From positions 1-14,559 of the forward strand of contig NJDR01000027.1 of NCBI GenBank assembly GCA_002254415.1: a stretch of DNA of 14,559 nt, read 5' to 3'. A model generated the notes under the pieces. It was not told the DNA's origin, did no database searches, and saw only the letters and a program-made list of their open reading frames with translations. The DNA comes from Candidatus Aenigmarchaeota archaeon ex4484_52. Its GTDB lineage: Archaea; EX4484-52. Of this stretch, positions 5,625 to 12,587 are shown one piece after another (position 1 is the first letter of the stretch; each line of letters starts with the position of its first letter). A program made the position numbers and the translations under genes.

Positions 5625-6698
5625 ATGATGCAAAAAATGTTAAAAAATTCAAAGATAATTGGCTATGGTGCCTATATTCCAAAATACAGGATAAAAACAG
5701 AAGATATTGCCTGTGTTTGGGGAGCAGATGCACAATCTATAAAAAATGGTTTGAGAATATTTGAAAAAGCAGTTGCAGGAGCAGATGAGGACACAGCAAC
5801 AATAGGTGTTGAGGCAACAAAAAATGCTCTTTTGCGGGCGCAAATAAAATCAAGTAATAATAATATAGGTGCAATTTATATCGGCTCAGAATCTCATCCT
5901 TATGCAGTAAATCCAACTGCAACAATTATTGGAGAGGCAATTGGATTAAATACAAATTATACAGCAGCAGATACTCAATTTGCATGCAAAGCAGGCACCG
6001 CTGCGATACAGATGATAATGGGCTTGGTTGAGTCAGGAAGAATAAAATATGGAATTGCAATAGGAGCAGATACAGCTCAAGGGAAGCCATCAGATGCATT
6101 AGAATACTCTGCGGCATCTGGCGGAGCAAGTTTTATAATTGGACTGGAAAATGAAGAAAATGCAGTTGCAGAAATATTAGATACCTGTTCTTTTTCAACT
6201 GATACACCTGATTTTTGGAGAAGGCCAAAAGAGGACTATCCGCAGCATGCGGGAAGATTTACCGGTGTGCCAGCATATTTTCGCCATGTTATTGGTGCAA
6301 CTAATTTATTGTTAAAAAAGACAAATACAACAATTGATGATTATGATTATTTTGTATTTCATATGCCAAACGGAAAATTTCCTCTTGCAATGGCAAAAAA
6401 ATATAATATCCCAATAGAAAAATTAAAGCAATCTTTGGTAGTTGAGAGAATAGGAAATACTTATTCTGGATCATCTCTTCTTGGATTGTGCAATTGTCTG
6501 GATATTGCAAAACCAAATCAAAAAATTTTAATCACTTCTTATGGCTCAGGTGCAGGAGCAGATAGTTTTGCAATTAAAATATGCAATGGAATTGAGAAAA
6601 AGAGAAATAAAGCAAAATTAACAGAATTTTATATTAATGATAAAGAATATATTGATTATTCTATTTATGCAAAAATCAGGGGTAAATATAATTATTAA
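5625..6698 (+). CDS. Hydroxymethylglutaryl-CoA synthase, archaeal type
   Basis: Condenses acetyl-CoA with acetoacetyl-CoA to HMG-CoA, entry to the mevalonate pathway that supplies isoprenoid lipids. The 357 residues and the opening IIGYGAYIPKYRIK match the archaeal family. Catalytic residues of this thiolase-fold enzyme are present: E89 in IGSESHPYAVNPTA, nucleophile C121 in DTQFACKAGTAA, H246 in FVFHMPNGK; GNTYSGSSLLGL (277-288) and the Gly loop SYGSGAGADSF (305-315) follow. It ends with the family-typical YAKIRGKYNY. Three in-frame ATGs (5625, 5628, 5637) precede the domain; TATA-like CATATAAG (5610-5617) would suit the last as leaderless, CATAAATA (5599-5606) the first two. The acetoacetyl-CoA thiolase and DUF35 partner genes that usually sit beside it in archaea are not adjacent. 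Confidence 0.94.
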   Translation: MMQKMLKNSKIIGYGAYIPKYRIKTEDIACVWGADAQSIKNGLRIFEKAVAGADEDTATIGVEATKNALLRAQIKSSNNNIGAIYIGSESHPYAVNPTATIIGEAIGLNTNYTAADTQFACKAGTAAIQMIMGLVESGRIKYGIAIGADTAQGKPSDALEYSAASGGASFIIGLENEENAVAEILDTCSFSTDTPDFWRRPKEDYPQHAGRFTGVPAYFRHVIGATNLLLKKTNTTIDDYDYFVFHMPNGKFPLAMAKKYNIPIEKLKQSLVVERIGNTYSGSSLLGLCNCLDIAKPNQKILITSYGSGAGADSFAIKICNGIEKKRNKAKLTEFYINDKEYIDYSIYAKIRGKYNY

Positions 6699-6700
6699 AG

Positions 6701-6912
6701 CTAAAAATAAAAGATGGAAAAGAAGCTTTTGAAAAGTATATTCTAAATTGCTTATAGTTATTGATTCTTGTAATTATCCATCAGAGGCAAAATTAAGACA
6801 ATTAACCAAAGAAAGAACAAATGGTTTTTTGAGAAAATTTGGTGTTGATATTACTATAATAAAAAAAGTCGCAAAGGAAAGAATCATAGTAGAGCATGTA
6901 TTGGAAGAATGA
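6701..6912 (+). pseudogene. Frameshifted coding remnant, family not recognised
   Basis: Two open segments on the plus strand join in different frames. CTA at 6701 onward reads LKIKDGKEAFEKYILNCL to a TAG at 6755-6757; the frame containing TTG 6748 reads LLIVIDSCNYPSEAKLRQLTK, then ERTNGFLRKFGVDITIIKK and VAKERIIVEHVLEE to a TGA at 6910-6912. The composition and amphipathic pattern look like real protein (beta strand LLIVID, then helices), broken by one shift near 6746-6754. There is no good start codon other than the TTG. I cannot name the family. It could also be a 54-residue gene starting at TTG 6748. Confidence 0.45.
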
Positions 6913-6935
6913 AAAAATTTAATACTATGTATTAT

Positions 6936-7106
6936 TTAATCTGTAAATTGTTTAATTTTCTCATTGTGTTTGAGATATTATCCTGACATTGCTGTCTTCT
7001 ATGTTTTCAACCCCACCTTTGATATTTAAATTATTTGCAATATTTATTACTTTTGCTCTGGTATCCAACTTTTTGGATACCTTTAACAAGAATTAACTGC
7101 GTTCAT
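6936..7106 (-). pseudogene. Acylphosphatase pseudogene
   Basis: On the minus strand the acylphosphatase pattern is readable across three frames: MNAV (ATG 7104-7106), shift, ILVKGIQKVGY, which matches the family's KGxVQGVGYR active loop, a one-base shift, then RAKVINIANNLNIKGGVENIEDSNVRIISQT in the family's RxxVxxxAxxLGIxGWVxNxxDGxVxI layout, a TGA, a further shift and EKIKQFTD. The C-terminal strand is missing (about 57 codons against the usual ~90). Acylphosphatase hydrolyses carboxyl-phosphate bonds; this copy cannot encode a working enzyme. It follows the damaged uL23 gene by 10 nt. Confidence 0.8.
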
Positions 7107-7116
7107 AATTAATTGC

Positions 7117-7406
7117 TTATATTATCCCCATATTTGATGCAATATCAAAAGCATTATAATCTGATTTTAGTTTAACTATTGCCTTTTTTTTGCCATCCGG
7201 AGACACATAATTGTATTTATTTTTTTAATTTTTACATCAAATATTGTTTGTATTGCTTGTTTTATATCCTGCTTTTTTGCATCTCTCAAAACAATAAAAC
7301 ACAAAGTATTGTTTGATTCAATATTTTTTGTCATTTTTTCTGTCATATATGGGCATTTTATAATTTTTATTTTAGATAATTTTTCTGATATCTTTGTTTT
7401 TATCAT
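7117..7406 (-). pseudogene. rpl23: Ribosomal protein uL23 gene with a frameshift
   Basis: uL23 binds 23S rRNA domain III near the exit tunnel and docks SRP. The first frame (76 codons to a TAG at 7176-7178) gives IKCPYMTEKMTKNIESNNTL, then FIVLRDAKKQDIKQAIQTIF and DVKIKKINTI, the family's core. After I66 the expected sequence continues in another frame: VSPDGKKKAIVKLKSDYNAFDIASNMGII and a TAA at 7117-7119, a proper uL23 C-terminus. Removing two bases (7207-7208, AT on the minus strand within ATTATG) restores a 95-residue protein aligned without gaps at NTIVSPDGKKKA. Family identity is near certain. Whether this is a sequencing error in a working gene, a decayed second copy or recoding cannot be decided here. 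It lies outside the usual L3-L4-L23-L2 order. Confidence 0.88.
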
Positions 7407-7426
7407 AATAATATAAATAAAGCATA

Positions 7427-7434
7427 TTTTTAAA
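7427..7434 (-). promoter_or_regulatory. TATA element TTTAAAAA of uL23
   Basis: TTTAAAAA on the minus strand is centred about 25 nt upstream of the uL23 ATG, predicting a leaderless mRNA. The octamer is identical to that of the 5S rRNA, so the promoter of this frameshifted gene still looks intact. Confidence 0.55.
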
Positions 7435-7501
7435 TATATCTTTTAATTTTATTTTATATTTTATAAACTATGAAATCTTGTATAAAGTTTATAAAATACG
7501 T

Positions 7502-7543
7502 AAAAAATCCTGTTGTATTTTATATAAATTTACAGGATTTTTT
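7502..7543 (+). repeat. 12-bp inverted repeat around the M18 gene TATA element
   Basis: AAAAAATCCTGT (7502-7513) and ACAGGATTTTTT (7532-7543) are perfect 12-bp complements separated by 18 nt that contain TTTATATAAA (7519-7528), a TATA element about 37 nt before the aminopeptidase ATG. As DNA it could be an operator bracketing the promoter; as RNA on the plus strand it resembles a hairpin with a T run. The right arm shares CAGGATTTTTT and a nearby TCG with the element at 5561-5588. Confidence 0.55.
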
Positions 7544-7560
7544 CTCGAGTTATTTAAATT

Positions 7561-8940
7561 ATGGAAAAAGAAAAACTTTCATTTTGGCAGAAAAAAGAAA
7601 AAGAGTTAATTTACAAAAGAAAAAACGCTTGGGAAAAGATAAGTGATAAAGAAAAGAAACAAATCTTTGATTTGGTAGAACAATATAAAAAATTTTTGGG
7701 CTATGCAAAAACAGAGCGACTAGCAGTTGAATTTATTGAGAATTTTGCAAAGCAAAATAACATAAAATATTTTAAAAACAAGGAAAAAGCAATTTGCTTG
7801 ATTAAAAAAGGCAGAATGTCTATTAAAAACGGGGTTAGAATTATTGCATCGCATATTGACTCTCCGCACCTTGATTTAAAAAGAATTCCAATTTATGAGG
7901 ACTCAAATTTGTGTTTTTTAAAGACGCATTATTATGGTGGAATAAAAAAATACCAGTGGGTTAATGTGCCATTGAGTTTAATTGGAGTTGTTATTGCAAA
8001 ACAAAGTAGAAAAATAAATATAAATATCGGTGAAAAAGAAAATGATTCCTGTTTTGTAATTAGTGATTTACTGCCGCATTTGGCAAACAAGCAAATGAAA
8101 AAAGATGCAAAAGAAGTAATTACAGGAGAGCAATTAACAGCAATTGCAGGAAACATTCCTGTTGATGATGATAAAATAAGCGAAAAAATAAAATTATATA
8201 CTTTAAATATATTGAGAGAAAAATATGATATTGCTGAGAAGGATATTATTTGCTCTGAATTACAATTAGTGCCATCCTTTGCTCCAAGAGATATCGGCTT
8301 TGACAAATCATTAATTGGCGGCTATGGACAAGATGATCGTCTCTGTGCGTGGGCATCGCTCAATGCAATAAAAAATATACAAACACCAAAATATACATCT
8401 ATTGTTGTTTTTGTTGATAAAGAAGAAATCGGCAGTGTTGGAAATACAAGTGCAGATTCATATTTTTTTGAAAATATTATTTTGGAATTAAGCAAAGATG
8501 AAGATATTACAAAGCAAGTTAAGACAAGAGATATATTTAAAAAATCATTGTGCATAAGCAGTGATGTTGCGATGGCAATTGATCCAAATTATGCTGATGT
8601 TTTTGAGCATCAAAATGATGCACTTCTTGGCAGTGGTGTTTGTATTGGAAAAAATACAGGATGGGGTGGAAAATTCCAGGGCAATGACGCAAGTGCAGAA
8701 TATATGTCAAAAATTATTGAGTTATTTGAAAAAAACAATATTGCTTGGCAGTCGACAACAGATGGAAAAATTGATGAAGGCGGTGGAGGCACTATTTCAG
8801 AATATTTTTCCAAATTCAATATGGATGTAATTGATATTGGTGCATGTATTTTGGGAATGCATTCCCCGTTCGAGATTTCATCAAAAATTGATTTATATAA
8901 TTTAGTAAAAGCTCATAGAGTGTTTTTAGAAAATCTTTAG
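7561..8940 (+). CDS. M18 family aminopeptidase
   Basis: Cytosolic dinuclear zinc exopeptidase removing N-terminal residues, acidic ones in characterised members, as a large tetrahedral oligomer. 459 residues, the length of the bacterial/archaeal aminopeptidase I branch. Metal-site and catalytic residues can be placed: H98 in ASHIDSPHLDLK, D258 in GGYGQDDRLCAWASL, E288/E289 in VFVDKEEIGSVGNTSA, D335 in CISSDVAMAIDP and H434 in LGMHSPFEISS. The FEHQNDALLGSGVCI and DEGGGGTISEYF (405-416) blocks are also family-typical. ATG at 7561 follows a TATA element by about 37 nt, giving a leader of roughly 11 nt. Its TAG abuts the ATG of the lipoprotein gene with no spacer, so both are translated from one mRNA. 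Substrate preference is not visible from sequence. Confidence 0.94.
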   Translation: MEKEKLSFWQKKEKELIYKRKNAWEKISDKEKKQIFDLVEQYKKFLGYAKTERLAVEFIENFAKQNNIKYFKNKEKAICLIKKGRMSIKNGVRIIASHIDSPHLDLKRIPIYEDSNLCFLKTHYYGGIKKYQWVNVPLSLIGVVIAKQSRKININIGEKENDSCFVISDLLPHLANKQMKKDAKEVITGEQLTAIAGNIPVDDDKISEKIKLYTLNILREKYDIAEKDIICSELQLVPSFAPRDIGFDKSLIGGYGQDDRLCAWASLNAIKNIQTPKYTSIVVFVDKEEIGSVGNTSADSYFFENIILELSKDEDITKQVKTRDIFKKSLCISSDVAMAIDPNYADVFEHQNDALLGSGVCIGKNTGWGGKFQGNDASAEYMSKIIELFEKNNIAWQSTTDGKIDEGGGGTISEYFSKFNMDVIDIGACILGMHSPFEISSKIDLYNLVKAHRVFLENL

Positions 8941-10983
8941 ATGATATTAAAAACAAAAATCTTGGTTTTGTTTTTTGTTGTTGGAATTGTTTTAATTTGC
9001 GGATGTGTTAATAATCCCGCACCAGATATATATGACAGATCATGTGTCAGTGATGAAGATTGTATATTTACATGTTACTGTGGTGCTATTAATAAAAATG
9101 AAATATGCAATGAACCTTCGGGAATTATGTTGAAGTGTCTTTCTGAGGCTGTTGTAAAATGCATTAACAATACTTGTTATGAATGGAGCGAAATACCTGC
9201 TGCTGAATGGTATGAATTAAATAAAACAAAACTTGCAGAAGATAAACTACCAGCTGATGTATTTATTGGACATACTTGTCCATTTCTTGGATTAAATTTA
9301 TCAAATCCAAACTCTAAAATTTTGGAAATTGCATCAGAGCATTGTGCGGATTTAGATGATGATAATTTGTATGATTATTTGGCAATAAATACAAAAGTAA
9401 ATATTACAGAAACAGGCAATTATCTTTTAACTGGAATTCTATTGTCTGGAGAAAACAAAATATGCAGTGAAATTAAAGAAATATCATATTCCTCTGTTTT
9501 TGTTTTTCCGCTTTATTTAGAACAAGGAATAAGAACAATAGATCTTAATTTTAGCGGTGAAGAAATCTACAGGAAAAAACAGAGTGGAATTTATGCTATT
9601 AATTTATCTTTGTGTGGCATGAGCAACGAGACTATACATTTTGATTCAAAAACTTTTAATTTATCATATTATAATTATACGCAATTTCAAAAACCACGGG
9701 CTGAAATTATTGAAATTTACGAATATGGAGAACATATTAATAAAGATGACTTGTTTGATTATTTGACTATTGAAGTTCAATTAGATGTGTGGAAATCAGG
9801 AAATTATACGATTTATGGATTATTGGAAACTGAATATCACACGAGCATAACTGAAGACAAAGTAGAAACTCATTTAGATAAAGGAAAACACAATATAAAA
9901 ATTAGATTTGAGGGCACTCATATCTATAAATCAAAAATCAATGGCAGTTTTATTTTGAATCTTGAATTACTGGATGAATTTAAAACATATAACACATCGA
10001 AGTATAATTACACAGAATTTCAACGACCAAAAGTTGAGTTCATTGGTGTTTTTTCTGATTTTGCTGATTTCGGAGCAGATAGCGACAATGATGGAAAATA
10101 TGATTATTTGGTTGTTAATCTGGGTATTAATGTCAGAAAATCAGGAGATTATATGATTTCTGCATGGCTGCAAGATATGTATGGAAAAGATATTTGTTAT
10201 AATATTGACAGAGCTAATAAAACACGTTTATTTGACAGCAGAGAAATTCAAAATCTTACTTTATATTTTGACGGAATAAGTATAAATGATCATGGTATTG
10301 ACGGGTTTTTCAAAATTGGATCTCTTGTAATATATGATGCAAATGATAATGTAATTGATGCAATAGATAATCCATATAATACTTCTTTTTACAAATTTAC
10401 AGATTTTGAACCAACAAGTAAAATTACAGGTTTTATAACAGATGATAGAGGACAGCCAATAAGCAAAACACATATTATGTTGCATTCCCGATTTTCTTCT
10501 TTGGGAGCAGGGATTACAGATGATAAAGGATATTATTCTATTGGAAAAATAAAAAAAGGAAATTATACAATCAATATCTTAACACGAGAGAATCCCTACT
10601 TGCCTGACTATGAAAATTCAATTAATCTTGCTGAGGGACAAACAAAAAAATTTAATATTACAATTAATAGACAAAGCATTGCCATAGTAAGAATTTTAGA
10701 TAATGAAAATAATTCAATAATTATAGATAAAAATTCTGAGTTTATACAATTGCTAAGTCCAAAAAGATTTGGTGGTTATACACAAGAATATTCCTGTGCA
10801 ATAGATTTTTGTAATTATGAGGGAGTAAATCTAAAGAAAGGAGAATATGTATTTTTCATAGAATTACAATCAGATTCTCAGGAATGCACATTTAGATATA
10901 TAAAAAATTCAGGTGTTCAAGATTATAAGACAATAAATCTTGAAAAAGGAAAAACCAATTATATAGATTTGCATTTAACTTAA
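8941..10983 (+). CDS. Large secreted lipoprotein with Cys-rich head, three repeats and a carboxypeptidase-regulatory-like domain
   Basis: 680 residues. The N-terminal signal ILVLFFVVGIVLICGC places a lipidated Cys at about C22, so the protein is probably anchored outside the membrane. A Cys-rich head follows (about 35-79: SCVSDEDCIFTCYCG ... CINNTCYEW), resembling small disulfide modules. Then three related modules of about 110-125 residues (near 129-250, 254-362, 366-490). Each opens with an acidic loop plus DYL: DLDDDNLYDYL, NKDDLFDYL, DSDNDGKYDYL, which may bind calcium, has a GNY/GDY strand, and closes with YNYTQFQKP, YNYTEFQRP or YKFTDFEPT. Residues 494-577 form a carboxypeptidase-regulatory-like beta domain (ITGFITDDRGQPISKTHIML, DDKGYYSIGKIKKGNYTI). 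A last beta region (580-680) has two Cys. Probably a cell-surface adhesin or binding protein; ligand unknown. It starts on the base after the M18 stop and converges with atpB (8-nt gap). Confidence 0.75.
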   Translation: MILKTKILVLFFVVGIVLICGCVNNPAPDIYDRSCVSDEDCIFTCYCGAINKNEICNEPSGIMLKCLSEAVVKCINNTCYEWSEIPAAEWYELNKTKLAEDKLPADVFIGHTCPFLGLNLSNPNSKILEIASEHCADLDDDNLYDYLAINTKVNITETGNYLLTGILLSGENKICSEIKEISYSSVFVFPLYLEQGIRTIDLNFSGEEIYRKKQSGIYAINLSLCGMSNETIHFDSKTFNLSYYNYTQFQKPRAEIIEIYEYGEHINKDDLFDYLTIEVQLDVWKSGNYTIYGLLETEYHTSITEDKVETHLDKGKHNIKIRFEGTHIYKSKINGSFILNLELLDEFKTYNTSKYNYTEFQRPKVEFIGVFSDFADFGADSDNDGKYDYLVVNLGINVRKSGDYMISAWLQDMYGKDICYNIDRANKTRLFDSREIQNLTLYFDGISINDHGIDGFFKIGSLVIYDANDNVIDAIDNPYNTSFYKFTDFEPTSKITGFITDDRGQPISKTHIMLHSRFSSLGAGITDDKGYYSIGKIKKGNYTINILTRENPYLPDYENSINLAEGQTKKFNITINRQSIAIVRILDNENNSIIIDKNSEFIQLLSPKRFGGYTQEYSCAIDFCNYEGVNLKKGEYVFFIELQSDSQECTFRYIKNSGVQDYKTINLEKGKTNYIDLHLT

Positions 10984-10991
10984 GAAAAAAA

Positions 10992-12377
10992 TCATAATTT
11001 ATTTTTAGAATTTTTATAATATTTATCCTTCATCTGGCTTGATATTCTTGTTAAGTCCTCTTTTGGTATTGATCCGAACAAATCCCAAGAAATAGACAAT
11101 GTTTTTTCAATGTTTCTGTCTTCATAAGATTCTTGTTTTACAAATTGCTCTTCAAATTCATTTGCAAATTTCAATAATTTTTTGTCATTTTCACTCAATG
11201 CATCTTCGCCAACAATTGCAACCAATCCCCTTAAGTCCTTTCCTTCTGCATAATTTGCATAAAGTTGGTCTGATACCTGTTTGTGGTCTTCTCTTGTTTT
11301 TTTTGGCCCAATTCCAGAATTCATTAATCGCGACAAACTCAGTAAAACATTAATGCAAGGATAAATTCCAGCTCTGTGCAAATCTCTGTCCAAGACAATT
11401 TGCCCCTCTGTAATATAGCCAGTTAAGTCAGGAATTGGATGAGTAATATCATCTCCAGGCATAGTTAAAATTGGCATTTGTGTAATACTTCCTTTTTTAC
11501 CATTTATAATTCCTGCTCTCTCATAAATAGATGCCAAATCAGTATACATATATCCTGGATATCCACGCCTTCCTGGGACTTCTTGGCGCGCAGCACTCAT
11601 CTCTCGCAATGATTCGCAATAATTTGTCATATCTGTCAGGATTACTAAAACATGCATATTTTCTTCAAAAGCAAGATATTCAGCAGATGTAAGTGCAATT
11701 CGTGGAATAACTAACCGCTCTACTGCAGGATCATCTGCTAAATTTAGAAAAATAACAGAACGCTCTAATGCTCCTGTTGTTTCAAATTCTTTGATAAACT
11801 TATATGATTCTTCATTTGTGATTCCCATAGCTGCAAATATAACAGCAAAATCTTCTTTTTGACTTTGTACTTTTGCTTGGCGTGCAATTTGCAAAGCAAT
11901 ATCATTGTGGGGAAGTCCACTTCCAGAAAAAATAGGTAATTTTTGTCCTCTGACAAGTGTATTCATCGCATCAATACTTGAAATTCCTGTTTGAATAAAA
12001 TCAGATGGCGGAGCTCTACAATATGGATTAATTGCAGCCCCATTTATATCCATTTTCTTTTTTGCTACAATATTCGGACCATTATCTATTGGCATTCCTC
12101 TGCCATTGAAAATTCTGCCTAAAATATCACGCGATAATCCAAATTTCATTGTCTCTCCCAAGAATCTGACAGAAGAGTCCAGAGAAATTCCGCTTGTGCC
12201 TTCAAAACTCTGTATTATAACTAATTCATTGGAAGTGTCCAAGACCTGTCCTGTGCGAACATCATCTTTTGAAATTTTTATTTTTACAATTTCCCCGTAA
12301 CTTACATTATGGGTTTTTTCAACAAATAGTAGATTTCCAGCAATTTTATTTATTGTTTTGTATTCAATATAATTCAT
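10992..12377 (-). CDS. atpB: A-type ATP synthase subunit B
   Basis: Non-catalytic nucleotide-binding subunit of the A1 head, forming the A3B3 hexamer. 461 residues, standard for the family. The beta-barrel domain (1-72) and the second domain IFNGRGMPIDNGP are followed by GQKLPIFSGSGLPHNDIALQ (144-163), the degenerate P-loop that distinguishes B from catalytic A. Later motifs include PGRRGYPGYMYTDLASIYERAG and PGDDITHPIPDLTGYITEGQI, both family hallmarks, then the helical C-terminal domain with SWDLFGSIPKEDLTRI. TATA-like TTTAAAAT is centred about 38 nt upstream of the ATG. Subunit A normally precedes B; here the neighbour is an unrelated membrane protein 210 nt away, so the ATP synthase operon is broken up. 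Confidence 0.96.
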   Translation of the reverse strand: MNYIEYKTINKIAGNLLFVEKTHNVSYGEIVKIKISKDDVRTGQVLDTSNELVIIQSFEGTSGISLDSSVRFLGETMKFGLSRDILGRIFNGRGMPIDNGPNIVAKKKMDINGAAINPYCRAPPSDFIQTGISSIDAMNTLVRGQKLPIFSGSGLPHNDIALQIARQAKVQSQKEDFAVIFAAMGITNEESYKFIKEFETTGALERSVIFLNLADDPAVERLVIPRIALTSAEYLAFEENMHVLVILTDMTNYCESLREMSAARQEVPGRRGYPGYMYTDLASIYERAGIINGKKGSITQMPILTMPGDDITHPIPDLTGYITEGQIVLDRDLHRAGIYPCINVLLSLSRLMNSGIGPKKTREDHKQVSDQLYANYAEGKDLRGLVAIVGEDALSENDKKLLKFANEFEEQFVKQESYEDRNIEKTLSISWDLFGSIPKEDLTRISSQMKDKYYKNSKNKL

Positions 12378-12411
12378 ATCTCTTTTATTTATAGTTTAGA
12401 AAAAAAATAAT

Positions 12412-12419
12412 ATTTTAAA
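12412..12419 (-). promoter_or_regulatory. TATA element TTTAAAAT of atpB
   Basis: TTTAAAAT on the minus strand, centred about 38 nt upstream of the atpB ATG, predicts a leader of about 13 nt. It suggests atpB has its own promoter rather than depending on the upstream membrane protein gene. Confidence 0.5.
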
Positions 12420-12427
12420 TATATGGC

Positions 12428-12523
12428 ATAACACATAAATAATTATGAGTTTTGTTAGCATACCCAAGCACATATTTATATTACTTTTGTGCTCGGATAT
12501 ATTGTTATTCAAATTTGTGTTAT
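12428..12523 (-). repeat. Nested inverted repeats between the membrane protein gene and atpB
   Basis: Outer arms ATAACACA (12428-12435) and TGTGTTAT (12516-12523) are perfect complements. Inside them CCAAGCACA (12464-12472) and TGTGCTCGG (12488-12496) pair over 9 positions with one mismatch on the plus strand that becomes G-U in minus-strand RNA. Compensation on the minus strand favours an RNA transcribed with the flanking genes: a terminator, processing signal or small RNA. No open frame is supported in 12378-12587. Confidence 0.5.
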
Positions 12524-12539
12524 AAATAGAATTATCATT

Positions 12540-12584
12540 GCTTTTATATCTCTGTTGTAATTACCTATGTCTAAGATATAAAGC
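12540..12584 (-). terminator. Hairpin just past the end of the membrane protein gene
   Basis: GCTTTTATATCT (12540-12551) and AGATATAAAGC (12574-12584) form an 11-bp stem with one bulged T. It starts 3 nt after the stop of the 557-codon frame on the minus strand, a sensible place for transcript end formation or RNA stabilisation. Confidence 0.4.
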
Positions 12585-12587
12585 ATG

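Noticed and set aside
7932..8830. Antisense and alternate-frame open frames inside the M18 gene
   Set aside because: The M18 frame contains all catalytic motifs over its full length; the others match nothing and have no promoter.
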